DNA from: JAHECE01 sp963780675 | Lineage (GTDB): Bacteria > Actinomycetota > Actinomycetes > Actinomycetales > JAHECE01 | DNA: 64,000 nucleotides | Direction of reading: 5' to 3' | Assembly (NCBI GenBank): GCA_963780675.1 | Contig: CAWACR010000003.1 | Location: 1,178,001 to 1,242,000, forward strand | Shown: piece by piece, positions 10,390 through 19,976 of the stretch | Layout of the letters: the number at the start of each line of letters is the position of its first letter | Position numbering within the stretch: the first letter of the stretch is position 1 | The notes under the pieces: generated by a model | What the model saw: only the letters and a program-made list of their open reading frames with translations | What the model was told of the DNA's origin: nothing | Databases searched by the model: none | Program-made: the position numbers and the translations under genes

Positions 10390-10823
10390 CCCCCACCCGA
10401 CCCGCCGGCGAGTTGCGATTGGCCAACCCAGCAGCAACGGAACACGCGAACGCCCGGAACCCCGGACGACACCGATCGCCACGAGGGCCGCCCTCCCCCG
10501 CAACCGCCCAGCTCCCGGCTCCCGCCGGAGCAGGCGCACCCTGGGCGCGGCCATGGCGGGCATCCCCAGAACGGTGACCGTCACGCCGAACCAGAACTAC
10601 ACCTGGTACGCGGTCTACGTCCCCCCGACGGGAAGCGTCCACGCAAGGACAATCCACAGGGGGGCCCTCGCTCGACTCCTCGGTCATGACACCAGTGATC
10701 GGTTAGCGGCATCGATGTCCGCACGACTCTCGGAGCCAGCGGGGCCGGACGGAGGTCTCGCGCTGCGGCGGCTGGGCCGGAGCCCGCTAGACCCGAAGCA
10801 GGCGGATCGAACGGAACGCCCGA
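10390..10823. other. Intergenic stretch between convergent genes
   Basis: About 430 bases. A short frame from ATG 10553 begins MAGIPRTVTVTPNQNYTWY, which is less arginine-rich than the shadow frames around it, but it soon runs antisense into the DUF4118 gene and I do not call it. Nothing else seen. Confidence 0.35.
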
Positions 10824-11527
10824 TCATTCGGGCTCCCCGCGAACTGGCAGCCGGCCGGGCCCCCATCCGGCCGACTGGGCTTCCCAGGCGCGGGCAGCCG
10901 CAGTGGCGAGGCGGGCCAGCAGCGTGCGGTCCTCGGCGAAGAGCGTCGGCCCGTGCGCGAGCAGCACCAGCCCGTCGCCCCCGGGGATGGCGATGCTCGG
11001 ACGCGCCGAGGCCACTGATCCCGCGACCGCCGCGGCACGGTCGTGTCCGCGGCTCGCACGAGAGCGGCGGAATCCATTCCGAACGTCGCCCGGACCTCTT
11101 CGAGCACCTCCGTGACAGCCAGGTCGGAGATCCGCTCGGCATTAAACCGCGCGAGGAGCTGAGACTCGAACCGGCTCCGCGCGGCGTTGGCCTGCTCCCG
11201 AGCAGCCAGGTGCACGGTCACGGCCACGATCACCGCGACCACAAGGAAGACGATCAGCTCGATGACGCTGTCCCGACTCTCCATCGTGAAGGTGTGGAAC
11301 GGCGGGACGAAGAACCAGTTCGCGAGCAAGAACGACGCGATCGCCGCGACCATGCCGGGCGCCAGGCCACCGACGGCCGCCGTGTGGACCACCAGCGGCA
11401 GATAGAGCAGGAGCACGCTGCCGAGCGCGAGGACAGGCCGGGCGGTCGACAGGAGCGCGGCCTCCAACGGAGGGCCGGCGACGGCGAGAGCCAGGCCGGT
11501 CCACCGACGGCGGCCCGACAGGCGCAT
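10824..11527 (-). CDS. DUF4118 (KdpD-like) membrane sensor without kinase domain, one frameshift
   Basis: The protein opens with four hydrophobic helices typical of DUF4118, the membrane anchor of the KdpD potassium sensor (LVVHTAAVGGLAPGMVAAIASF, then LANWFFVPPFHTFT and VIELIVFLVVAVIVAV), followed by a short GAF-like region that ends LARLATAAARAWEAQ. A one-base loss near 11030 separates the two parts. It stops where KdpD would start its HisKA domain, so no histidine kinase is present. The adjacent KimA-like and Kup potassium importers suggest a role in sensing potassium or turgor, but that is inference. Such kinase-less DUF4118 proteins are not rare in actinobacteria. Confidence 0.72.
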
Positions 11528-11650
11528 CCCCGCGCGGGGGAGCTCCGCCCGGGGCTGCTCCGGGCGTGAGGGGTCGGCGCGGGGAGTGGCTGGCGGGTGG
11601 CCGCACAGTGCGGAGCGGTCCCGCGGCCGGGTGGGTCTCGACCGCGGTCG

Positions 11651-13668
11651 TCAGCGTCGCACACCCGTGGGCGCGGACTTCTCAGACGCCTCGACGACGC
11701 CGCCCGCCGTCCGTGTCCTCTGGTCGCCGGGCGCCGTCGTCGTCCCCGTCGCGGTGTGCCGCGGCTCCAGAACCCACGGCACGCTCGTGACCATCACGCC
11801 CGGCTGGAAGAGGAGCCGAGTCTTCAGGCGCAGGGCGCTCTGGTTGTGCAGGGCGTGCTCCCACCAGTGCGCGACCACGTACTCGGGGACGAAGACCACA
11901 ACGATGTCCCGGGGTCCTTCGCGGCGGATGTTGGCGATGTACTCCAGGGCGGGTCGGGTGATGTCGCGGTAGGGCGAGTCCAGGACCGTGAGGTCCACGG
12001 GGACGCCACGGGCGTTCCAGTCCGCGACCAGGTGGTCGGTCTCCTCGGGGTTGGCGCGGACCGTGAGCGCCGTGAGGGTGGAGGGTCGGGTGGCACGGGC
12101 GAAGGCGAGGGCTCGCAACGCGGGGGTGTGCAGCCTCGAGACCAGAACGATGCCGTGCACCCGACTGGGTAGGGCGACCCCTTCGGGGGTGGGGTGAGTT
12201 CGCTGTCGACGTGCTCGTAGTGCCGCTTGACGCCCATCATCAGGACGTACATGACGGGGATGGCCACGACCACGATCCAGGCCCCGTGGGTGAACTTGGT
12301 GATGAGCACGATCACCAGGACGAGCGCTGTGATGAGGGCGCCCAGGCCGTTGATGAGGCGGGCTCGGACCATGGGACGCCGAGCCGCCTTGGTGACTGCC
12401 AGGGGGAGCGCTCGGGACCAGTGCCGGACCATGCCCGCCTGGCTGAGGGTGAAGGAGACGAACACCCCGAGGATGTAAAGCTGGATGAGGCGGCTGACGC
12501 TCGCGTCGAACGCGATGATCAGCGCGGCGGCGACGGCGGACAGGATGACGATCCCGTTGCTGAAGACGAGCCGGTCGCCGCGACGGCCGAGCTGGCGGGG
12601 CAGGTAGCCGTCCTTGCCGAGGATCGAGGCGAGGATCGGGAAGCCGTTGAAGGCGGTGTTCGCGGCGAGGACGAGAATCGCGGCGGTGAAGGCCTGCACC
12701 ACGTAGAAGCCGACGCTGGCGTTGCCGAAGACGGCGGCCGAGAGCTGGGCGATGACCGTCCGCTGCGTGTAGCCGGCCGGGGCGCCGGTCAGCTGCTCGG
12801 GGTCGTGGGCTACGTGGACCTGCGCGACCTGCGCGAGGAGGGCGATGCCGATCATCATCGTGGCCGCGAGGACGGCCATCATCGACATCGTCGTCGCGGC
12901 GTTGCGGCTCTTCGGGATCCGGAAGGACGGCACACCGTTGCTGACGGCCTCGACGCCGGTCAGGGCGGTGCAGCCGGAGGCGAAGGCGCGCATGGCGACG
13001 GCGACGGCGATCAGGGGGGTGAGCGCCGTCGTCGGCTCGATCCCGATCGTGGCGGACTCCGCGACGGGCGGGTTCCCGACGAGGGCGCTGATCAGCCCCG
13101 TCGCGAGCATGATGAAGATCGCGACGACGAAGCCGTAGGTCGGGACAGCGAAGACCGTGCCCGACTCCCTGACCCCGCGCAGGTTGACGACCGCGAGCAG
13201 TCCGATGAAGGCGAGCGAGACGCCGACGGCGTGCGGGGTGATCGCCGGGAAAGCAGCGGCGAGGTTGGCCACGCCGGCCGCGACCGAGACCGCGACCGTC
13301 ATGACGTAGTCGACCATCAGGGCACTCGCCGCGACCAGCGCCGCCGGCGCCCCGAGGTTCGCCTGGCTCACCGCGTACGCGCCGCCGCCGTTCGGGTAGG
13401 CGAAGCAGGTCTGCCGGTAGGACATCACCACGATCACGAGGAGCAGCACCACCGCGCCGGCGATCCACGGGGCCAGGTGCAGCAGCGCGAACCCGCCCAC
13501 GCTGAGCATGAGCAGGATCTCCTCGGTCGCGTACGCGTTGGAGGAGATCGGGTCGCTGCAGAAGACCGGCAGGGCGATCCGCTTGGGCAGCAGCGTGTGG
13601 CCCATGTGCTCGCTGCGCATCGGAGTGCCCACGAGGATCCGCTTCGGCAACGTGAAGACGTTCGTCAC
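11651..13668 (-). CDS. kimA: KimA-like APC-family potassium importer, one frameshift
   Basis: About 670 residues with twelve hydrophobic segments and the APC/KimA signature LPVFCSDPISSNAYATEE near the N-terminus, then a soluble C-terminal domain (GIVLVSRLHTPALRALAFA to the stop) that resembles the USP-like domain of Bacillus KimA (YdaO), the c-di-AMP-inhibited high-affinity K+ symporter. A break near 12185 lies in a run of five C (PTPEG-VALPS is restored by one extra C), probably a sequence error. GTG 13668 is the start that matches family length; an in-frame ATG at 13794 would lie only ten bases from the divergent kup start. Substrate is inferred from the family and the kup neighbour; older annotation would be amino-acid permease. 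Confidence 0.8.
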
Positions 13669-13706
13669 GAAGTCCAGTGAAGATCCGGGCCCGGCGAGGG
13701 AGCCGG

Positions 13707-13748
13707 GATCTTGACGGGGCCCATACGCCGGAAAGCCCGATCTTGACG
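13707..13748. repeat. Direct repeat GATCTTGACG, 32-bp spacing, between kimA and kup
   Basis: Two identical 10-base copies of GATCTTGACG occur at 13707-13716 and 13739-13748, 32 bases apart, close to three helical turns. They sit in the divergent potassium-importer intergenic region and may be operator half-sites; each also contains a TTGACG -35-like hexamer. No function is proven. Confidence 0.45.
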
Positions 13749-13803
13749 TGTCCCTAACGCCGGCACCCCCGCTCCGCGTGCGCGCCGGTGGCACGATGCC
13801 CGA

Positions 13804-15792
13804 ATGAGCACCGACGGCACTCCGGACGCGGGCCGCGCAACGGCAGGGTCACCTCGACCCGTGTCAACGGCCGCAGCGACGGCCGTTGACACGCGCACGG
13901 ACCTCCGGGCGGTCCGGCACGGCAAAGGCGTAGCGCTCGCGCTGAGCGCGCTCGGGGTCGTGTTCGGTGACATCGGCACTAGCCCGCTGTACGCGATGCA
14001 GACGGTCTTCAGCCTTGACGGGGGTGCCGTCCAGCCCACGCGGGGCGACGTGTTCGGCGTCATCTCGATGGTGATCTGGTCGATCACGATCGTCGTGTCG
14101 GTGAAGTACGTCGCCCTGGCCATGCGGGCGGACAACGACGGCGAGGGCGGCATCCTGGCCCTGGTCGCGCTCCTTCGGGCGAAGCTCGCCGGCCGGCGCA
14201 CGCTGACCGTGGTGATGATGCTGGGCATGGTTGGAGCGGCGCTGTTCTACGGTGACGCGGTCATCACCCCAGCGATCTCGGTGATGTCGGCGATCGAGGG
14301 CTTGGGTGTGGTCAACCCCTCCCTCGAGGACCTCGTCCTGCCGGTCTCGGTGCTGATCCTCACCGCCCTGTTCGCGATCCAGCGTTGGGGGACCGAGGTG
14401 GTCGGACGGGCCTTCGGGCCGGTGATGACGGTCTGGTTCCTGGTCCTCGCGGTCCTCGGCGTTCCCCACATCGTCTCCAACCCGGAGATCCTGCGGGCTG
14501 TCTCACCCACGTACGCGCTGGCCTTCGTCGTCGAACATCCCTTCACGGCCTTCATCGCGATGGGTGGTGTCGTGTTGACGATCACGGGCGCGGAAGCGCT
14601 CTACGCCGACATGGGCCACTTCGGTGCCCAGGCCATCCGGCGCTCGTGGTACGTCGTCGTCTTTCCCGCGCTCGCGCTGAACTACTTCGGGCAGGGGGCG
14701 ATGATCCTCGCCGACCCAACCACCATCGCCAACCCGTTCTTCAACCTCGCACCGTCCTGGGCCACCCTTCCCCTCGTCATCCTCGCGACCCTGGCGACGG
14801 TCATCGCCTCCCAGGCCGTGATCTCCGGGGCCTACTCCGTCTCGCGGCAGGCCGTCCGGCTCGGCATGCTGCCGCGCCTGCTCGTGAAGCACACCTCGCG
14901 GGAGGAAGGCGGACAGATCTACCTGCCGGTCGTCAACTGGATCCTCTACGTCGGCGTCATCATCCTCATCGCGCTCTTCCAGAGCTCGACCCGGCTCGCC
15001 TCCGCCTACGGCCTGGCCGTCACCGGGACGCTCATCCTGACCAGCGTGCTCTTCCTGATGCTGGCCCGGATGGTCTGGCAGGTCCCGACGTGGAAGATCG
15101 TGGTGTTCGTCGTCTTGGTCGGGGTGCTGGAGGTGACGTTCTTCGCGGCGAACCTGTTGAAGGTCGTCAGCGGCGGTTGGCTTCCGCTGCTCATCGCCGC
15201 CGTCATCGTCGTGATGATGACGACCTGGCGCCAGGGCAACGACGCGCTCCACCAGCGGGAACGTGAACTCGAAGGCCCGCTCGAACTGTTTGTGAAGAAC
15301 GTCCGGGACAAGCGCGTGCCACGGGTGCCCGGCGTGGCGGTGTACCCGCACCCCAACCACACGACGACGCCGCTGGCCCTGCGCCAGAACGTGGACTTCA
15401 ACCACGTCCTGCACGAGCACGTGGTGCTCGTGCAGATCGTCAACGAGAACGTGCCCCACATCCGCCACGTCAACCGGGTCGCCGTCCACGACCTCGGCGA
15501 CACCGACGACGGCATCGTCCACGTCAGCGTCCACGTGGGATTCACCGACAGCCAGGACATCCCCAAGGGCCTCGCCCTGGCAATCGGCAAGACCCCCGAA
15601 CTCGACTTCACACTCGAGGACGCGCACTACTTCCTCTCGGTCCTCACCGTGCACGCCGTCGGCGTCCGCAACCTGAAGACCTTGCGCAAACGGCTCTACG
15701 TGTGGATGGCCCACATCGCCGCCAACCGCACCGAGGTCTTCCACCTGCCCCCCGAACGCACCATCATCATGGGGGCCCACCTCGACCTTTAG
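13804..15792 (+). CDS. kup: Kup potassium uptake protein
   Basis: A 662-residue KUP/HAK transporter. The N-terminal family motif GVVFGDIGTSPLYA is present, followed by about twelve helices (LTVVMMLGMVGAALFYGDAV, ITPAISVMSAIEGL) and a soluble cytoplasmic tail ending IIMGAHLDL. Kup proteins import K+ with protons across the inner membrane. ATG 13804 is used; GTG 13861 is an alternative that would remove 19 low-complexity residues and begins exactly at a perfect hairpin. No frameshift is seen over nearly 2 kb. Divergent from the KimA-like gene, so the pair probably shares a control region. Confidence 0.92.
   Translation: MSTDGTPDAGRATAGSPRPVSTAAATAVDTRTDLRAVRHGKGVALALSALGVVFGDIGTSPLYAMQTVFSLDGGAVQPTRGDVFGVISMVIWSITIVVSVKYVALAMRADNDGEGGILALVALLRAKLAGRRTLTVVMMLGMVGAALFYGDAVITPAISVMSAIEGLGVVNPSLEDLVLPVSVLILTALFAIQRWGTEVVGRAFGPVMTVWFLVLAVLGVPHIVSNPEILRAVSPTYALAFVVEHPFTAFIAMGGVVLTITGAEALYADMGHFGAQAIRRSWYVVVFPALALNYFGQGAMILADPTTIANPFFNLAPSWATLPLVILATLATVIASQAVISGAYSVSRQAVRLGMLPRLLVKHTSREEGGQIYLPVVNWILYVGVIILIALFQSSTRLASAYGLAVTGTLILTSVLFLMLARMVWQVPTWKIVVFVVLVGVLEVTFFAANLLKVVSGGWLPLLIAAVIVVMMTTWRQGNDALHQRERELEGPLELFVKNVRDKRVPRVPGVAVYPHPNHTTTPLALRQNVDFNHVLHEHVVLVQIVNENVPHIRHVNRVAVHDLGDTDDGIVHVSVHVGFTDSQDIPKGLALAIGKTPELDFTLEDAHYFLSVLTVHAVGVRNLKTLRKRLYVWMAHIAANRTEVFHLPPERTIIMGAHLDL
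13860..13893. repeat. Perfect 14-bp inverted repeat in the 5' coding region of kup
   Basis: CGTGTCAACGGCCG (13860-13873) and its exact complement CGGCCGTTGACACG (13880-13893) flank a six-base loop CAGCGA. It codes for residues around VSTAAATAVDT if translation starts at 13804, or begins at the alternative GTG start 13861. It could be a repressor operator or an mRNA hairpin controlling translation. Confidence 0.6.
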
Positions 15793-16108
15793 GGCCCTGC
15801 TGAAGAATGGGTCACCTGCGGGGTGTCTTGGCGAGTCTGTCGCAGTCGGTGGACGCGATGCGGGGTTCCGGCGATTCGGGGGTCGTGGCCGTTCGGGAGT
15901 GCTGGGGGCTTGCCGAGGCCGCCAGGGCCTGCGAGAGGGTCTCCTGCGGGGGGTCGGCGCCTTGCCCGGCGCTGATCTCAGCCACGGCGAGGGTCCAGGT
16001 CGTCCCGGAGCGCGGCGACCCGCCGGACGATGACGGACCCGACGTGCCGGCAGCAAGGAGCGTCCAGGCGGCGTCGACCGGCGTCGGCACTCGGGCTAGC
16101 GTGGGTCC
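15793..16108. other. Intergenic stretch, no supported gene
   Basis: About 315 bases between kup and the SRPBCC gene. No convincing frame, RNA or terminator hairpin was found. Confidence 0.35.
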
Positions 16109-16567
16109 ATGGGAGCCTTCGACGTCGTCCGCTCGACCACTGTGATCGCGCCGCGGGCGAGGGTGCATGCGCTCGTGAACGACTTCCATGAGTGGACGGC
16201 GTGGTCGCCGTGGGAAGACGTCGACCCCGCCATGCAGCGCGAGTACTCCGGCACAGGTTCGGGAGTGGGCGCGGGCTACTCCTGGCGTGGCAACCGCAAG
16301 GCGGGCACGGGACGCATGGAGATCACCTCCTCCACCCCGGAGATGATCGGCATCGCGCTGAGCTTCCTCAAGCCGGTCAAGGCGGAGAACCGGATCGAGT
16401 TCGACTTCGCCGACGCCGTCGGCGCCACCACCGTGACGTGGCGGATGACCGGTCAGCAGACCGGCCTGAGCGCACTCCTCGGCACACTCGTCCCGATGGA
16501 CAAGATGGTCGGCAAGGACTTCGAGAAGGGCCTGCGCCAGCTCAAGCACGTCGCCGAGACGCAGTAG
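16109..16567 (+). CDS. SRPBCC-family (polyketide cyclase/START-like) protein
   Basis: The 152-residue product fits the SRPBCC helix-grip fold: an opening strand VVRSTTVIAPRARVHALVND, the conserved WTAWSPWEDVDP turn, mid strands (GRMEITSSTP) and a long C-terminal helix GKDFEKGLRQLKHVAE. Proteins of this family bind hydrophobic ligands in a deep pocket; many small actinobacterial copies are of unknown ligand. ATG start, normal length. It stands alone between kup and an ankyrin gene, so context gives no specific role. Confidence 0.8.
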   Translation: MGAFDVVRSTTVIAPRARVHALVNDFHEWTAWSPWEDVDPAMQREYSGTGSGVGAGYSWRGNRKAGTGRMEITSSTPEMIGIALSFLKPVKAENRIEFDFADAVGATTVTWRMTGQQTGLSALLGTLVPMDKMVGKDFEKGLRQLKHVAETQ

Positions 16568-17027
16568 ACCGAGCCCCCCACGAGCCATCGAGCCGTCCGG
16601 GCGCGTGCAGGCCGCCGCCCGAGACCCCCGGGCCATTCGGCGGGCGGCCCGCCAGGGGCGACGACCTCCCTCCAGGAGGTCCCGTCACGAATCCCGGGGC
16701 CGATCCCCAGACCTCGGACGTCAGTCCGCCCGGTGGCCGCCGATCCACGGCGTCCGGGGCCGGGCGGGCCGGCCACAGACCGCTGCCATTCGATGCGTGC
16801 GACGGTCGAGCCGTGGGTTACCACGGAGTACTCGGCCACGAGGACGTGCACGACACCGCCCACCGGGGCCGGGAACGGGCGCCACTCGACAACCGGGTCG
16901 AGGCGCCTCCAGGCGCCGGTACATAGCGGCCAGACCGTAGTGGCTGACGGGGGCACGAGAGCCACGCTGACCGGCCGCGACCGAAGCCAGAAGGGCACGC
17001 CGCGCCTGAGCGGGTTAGCGTGGCCCG
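16568..17027. other. Intergenic stretch, no supported gene
   Basis: About 460 bases. Several open frames are arginine/proline-rich shadows of GC-rich DNA. Nothing recognised. Confidence 0.35.
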
Positions 17028-17750
17028 GTGGCCGAGGAACCGGAGGGCGCACCAGGGGACGCCGACGCGGAAGCCGCCGTGGAGGCGGTCCGCGCCGGCG
17101 ACACCGTGGCCCTGGACAACGTCCTCACCGCGCGCCCGGACCTGGCGACCTCCCTCGTCCCCGGGCACGGAGGCCGCGCGCTCTTGCACGTTGCGACGGA
17201 CTGGCCCGGGCACCTCCCCCACGTGGCGGAGACGATCGCGATCCTCGTCCGGCACGGCGCCGACGTCGACGCCACCTTCGTGGGCGAGCACGAGGAGACG
17301 CCGCTGCACTGGGCTGCGAGCAGCGACGACCTCGCCGCGATCGACGCCCTTCTCGACGCCGGGGCCGCAATCGACGCCCGCGGCGCGGTCATCGGCGGCG
17401 GCACGCCCCTGAACGACGCCACCGCCTTCGGGCAGTGGCGAGCGGCACGGCGCCTCGTCGAGCGCGGCGCCGTCGTCTCCGCCTGGGACGCCGCCGCCCT
17501 CGGACTCACCGACCGGCTCGCCGCGGTCCTGCGGGCCGAACCGGGCGCCGACCTCGGTCCGCTCCTGTGGGCCGCCGCCCACGGCGGGCGGCGGGACACG
17601 GTCGACCACCTGCTCGACGTCGGCGCCGAGACCAGCTGGCTCGGCTGGGACGGGCTGACCCCTCTGGACGCGGCGGAGCGAACGGGCGCCTCGGACGTGG
17701 CCGCCTCGCTCAAGCGCCGGGGAGCTCGGCGGGGCACCGAGCCCGGGTAG
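17028..17750 (+). CDS. Ankyrin-repeat protein
   Basis: A 240-residue soluble protein from GTG 17028 with about five ankyrin-like repeats: HVAETIAILVRHGADVDATF, then ETPLHWAASSDDLAAIDALL, GGTPLNDATAFGQWRAARRL, LLWAAAHGGRRDTVDHLL and LTPLDAAERTGASDVAASL. The TPLHWAA consensus is clear. Ankyrin proteins act as binding scaffolds; this lone gene offers no partner. No signal peptide or membrane segment, so probably cytoplasmic. Confidence 0.85.
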   Translation: MAEEPEGAPGDADAEAAVEAVRAGDTVALDNVLTARPDLATSLVPGHGGRALLHVATDWPGHLPHVAETIAILVRHGADVDATFVGEHEETPLHWAASSDDLAAIDALLDAGAAIDARGAVIGGGTPLNDATAFGQWRAARRLVERGAVVSAWDAAALGLTDRLAAVLRAEPGADLGPLLWAAAHGGRRDTVDHLLDVGAETSWLGWDGLTPLDAAERTGASDVAASLKRRGARRGTEPG

Positions 17751-17768
17751 CGCGCGGCCAGCGCGGGC

Positions 17769-17897
17769 ATGATGGGACGCGTGCGCGACGCGCGCCGGAC
17801 CCCCGGCACCAAGCCCACCCGCCGGCAGGTCAGCGACCGGCTCGCCCTCGCCGCCGCCCGCGTGGCCGCACTCACCGCCACCCTCACCGGGTGCTAG
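17769..17897 (+). CDS. Small ORF of 42 residues
   Basis: An ATG frame of 42 residues begins MMGRVRDARRTPGTKPTRRQ and ends in an alanine-rich helix LALAAARVAALTATLTGC. It starts 18 bases after the ankyrin gene and is basic at the front. No family is recognised and chance is possible in such GC-rich DNA. Confidence 0.25.
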   Translation: MMGRVRDARRTPGTKPTRRQVSDRLALAAARVAALTATLTGC

Positions 17898-18162
17898 ACG
17901 CCGCACGACCCACGCGAAGACCCCGGCACGAGGCCGCCCAGACCTGCTCCTACCGGGGAGAAGAGCTCCACCGGGCCCGCCTCAGTGGGACCTGCCGGCC
18001 GGGGAGAGCATGATGAGTTTCTCCATCCGCGGCCGAACGCAACCGTGAAGCCACTGCGGCATCCAGCGCCGCCACCTGCCCTCGGCGTGCACAGACCCAG
18101 GTGCTGAAGAAGACCACCTCGACCGGCCGGTCGATCACGACCTCACCCTCGGCGGCGCCGCG

Positions 18163-18684
18163 ATGGGCATGGGCATGGGCCCCCGCGCCTCGGCCGGGAC
18201 CCTGACCCTGGCGAGACTCGTGGTCCACGGCGCACCGGCCGGCGCGCTCGACCCCCTCCCCCGGCAGCCGGCCGCCCGCGACCTGTCCGGCGTCCCCGTG
18301 GCCCGACGGCGCGAACTCACCCTCGCGATGGGCACGGGAATGGGCATGGGCGGCGGGGGGATGTCCTTCACGATCGACGGCAAGGAGTTCGACCCCGACC
18401 GCGTCGACCAGGACGTCACCCTCGGCGACGTCGAGGAGTGGACCCTGGTCAACACCAGCCCGATGGACCACCCCTTCCACCTGCACGTCTGGCCCATGCA
18501 GGTCCTCCGCGAAGGGGACCAGACACACCCCGAGCCGACCTGGCGGGACGTCGTCACCATCCCCGCCCAAGGCTCCACCGTGGTCCGGATCCCCTTCGGC
18601 CGCCATGCCGGGCGCACCGTCTACCACTGCCACATCCTCGACCACGAAGACCTCGGCATGATGGGCGTCATCCAGGCCACCTGA
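18163..18684 (+). pseudogene. Multicopper oxidase, C-terminal cupredoxin domain only
   Basis: The last domain of a three-domain multicopper oxidase (CueO/CopA type) is intact: HPFHLHVWPMQV supplies T1/T3 histidines and HCHILDHEDLGMM contains the HCH T2/T3 ligands, the T1 histidine and the axial Met. A methionine/glycine-rich GMGMG linker precedes it. The first two cupredoxin domains are absent; upstream sequence to about 18010 has only a weak in-frame continuation. Without domain 1 the trinuclear copper site cannot form, so it is a remnant or a badly rearranged gene. The native enzyme would oxidise Cu(I) outside the membrane. Confidence 0.7.
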
Positions 18685-18910
18685 GAGGTTAGAGGCGACC
18701 TGCGCCGGTCGCGCTCTGTCAGGCTTCGCCCAGGCGCCCCCGGACGCCACCCGAGAGTCCCCCGCGCCTGCGTCGGTGACATCAGGTCGACAGGCGATGG
18801 ACGGACCTGCCGGTGACGGTGGGGCGTTTTGGAGGAGACACGCACCTCGCCCACGACGGGCTCTGGGCAACCGGGTACGTCCTGCGCCTGCTGACCCGGT
18901 CGGGATCCAA

Positions 18911-19267
18911 AGTGACGGCGGGGCCGCGGTCTGGCAAAACTGCGGGATCTACGACACGCCGGTGCCGAACGAGAACGCCGCGCACTCCCTCGAGCACGGC
19001 GCCATGTGGATTACCTGTCAACCCGGTCTACCCGCCGGCGAGGTCGCCATCCTCAAGGCCGACGTCGCCGGCCAGCCGTACGCCCTGCTCAGCCCTTACC
19101 CCGATCTCCCGGCCCCGGTCGTGGCCACGGTATGGGGCGCCCATCTCCCGTTGACCTCAGCGACCGATCCCCAGCTCAAGGTCTTCATCGACACTTGCGC
19201 CTCCGGTCAGCACGCACCCGAACCCGGCGGCGAGTTCACCGGCGGCAACGGAACACCCACCGGGTAG
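18911..19267 (+). pseudogene. DUF3105 protein, C-terminal part
   Basis: Strong DUF3105 similarity begins at AVWQNCGIYDTPVPNENAAH and runs through SLEHGAMWITCQPGLPAGEV and LLSPYPDLPAPVVATVWGAH to the stop. In complete members an N-terminal membrane anchor and a PPSGGPH-type motif come before this. Here they are missing and the upstream frame is unrelated, so the gene has lost its 5' half. DUF3105 proteins have no known function but often accompany copper-related genes, which fits the multicopper oxidase remnant just upstream. Confidence 0.7.
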
Positions 19268-19375
19268 TGCCCCGGACACCTCCGACACCACGGACACCCA
19301 GAGCGCGTCATGGGTGCGGGTTTCCGACCGCGCGTGGGGCTCGGGGGCCGTGCGGCGTGAGCACCCGGCGGTCGA

Positions 19376-19873
19376 TCAGGGCGGTGCGGCCTCGGTGGTG
19401 GGGTGGCGGACCTTGGCGTACTCGCGTCGGATGAGCCAGAGGATGAAGACGTCGAAGAGCGTGAGCAGGAACAGCCCCACGGAGAAGTGGGCCACGAGGC
19501 TGACGGCCTGGTACGCCGTCAGGAGCCCGAGGGTGATCAGCGAGAAGGGGTACGCCCACATCTTGTTGCGCATCAGCCCGACTACGGCGGTCAGCTTCAC
19601 AGCGGCGTGGACCCACAGGTAGGCAACGGCAAAGGCCTTCGCACCGGTGTCGATGTGCGAGGTCGAGTGGAGCAGGAAGTTGGCGATCCGGTCGCTCGGG
19701 TCCTCGGTGATCTCCTTCTGCGTGATCACGACCAGGAAGGCGTGGATCGAGGCCGGGTCCGTGAAGAGCAGGAGCAGACCGCCCAGGAACTCGGCCAGTC
19801 CGGAGATCCCTTTCAGGACGATGCCGCCCTCGAAGACCTTGTCCAGAACAGACGACGGCCGGTACCAACTCAC
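19376..19873 (-). CDS. DUF2127 membrane protein
   Basis: From GTG 19873 the 165-residue product has four membrane segments: GGIVLKGISGLAEFLGGLLLL, AKAFAVAYLWVHAAVKLTAV, FSLITLGLLTAYQAVSLVAH and FSVGLFLLTLFDVFILWLI. The leading LDKVFEGGIVLKG and the SHxDxGAKAF-like stretch are typical of DUF2127. Function is unknown for the family. The upstream in-frame extension is shadow sequence. It is followed at 100 bases by a co-directional upstream lipoprotein gene. Confidence 0.82.
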   Translation of the reverse strand: MSWYRPSSVLDKVFEGGIVLKGISGLAEFLGGLLLLFTDPASIHAFLVVITQKEITEDPSDRIANFLLHSTSHIDTGAKAFAVAYLWVHAAVKLTAVVGLMRNKMWAYPFSLITLGLLTAYQAVSLVAHFSVGLFLLTLFDVFILWLIRREYAKVRHPTTEAAPP

Positions 19874-19976
19874 CTGACGGCACCGTGCGGAGGCCCCGGT
19901 TGAGCAGGGCGCCTGTCGCGCGATCCGGCGGGCGGGGACGACGTCGTCCCTCCCTCGAGCGCCCGGTGCTGGGGGG

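Noticed and set aside
12211..13680. 489-residue plus-strand ORF
   Set aside because: Antisense shadow of the KimA-like gene with highly biased Asp/Arg/Gly/His composition.
13668..13803. c-di-AMP (ydaO-type) riboswitch before kimA
   Set aside because: The leader is too short and lacks the conserved core that I would expect; only the short direct repeat was seen.
14503..16056. 517-residue minus-strand ORF over kup
   Set aside because: Shadow of kup, which has clear KUP motifs on the plus strand.
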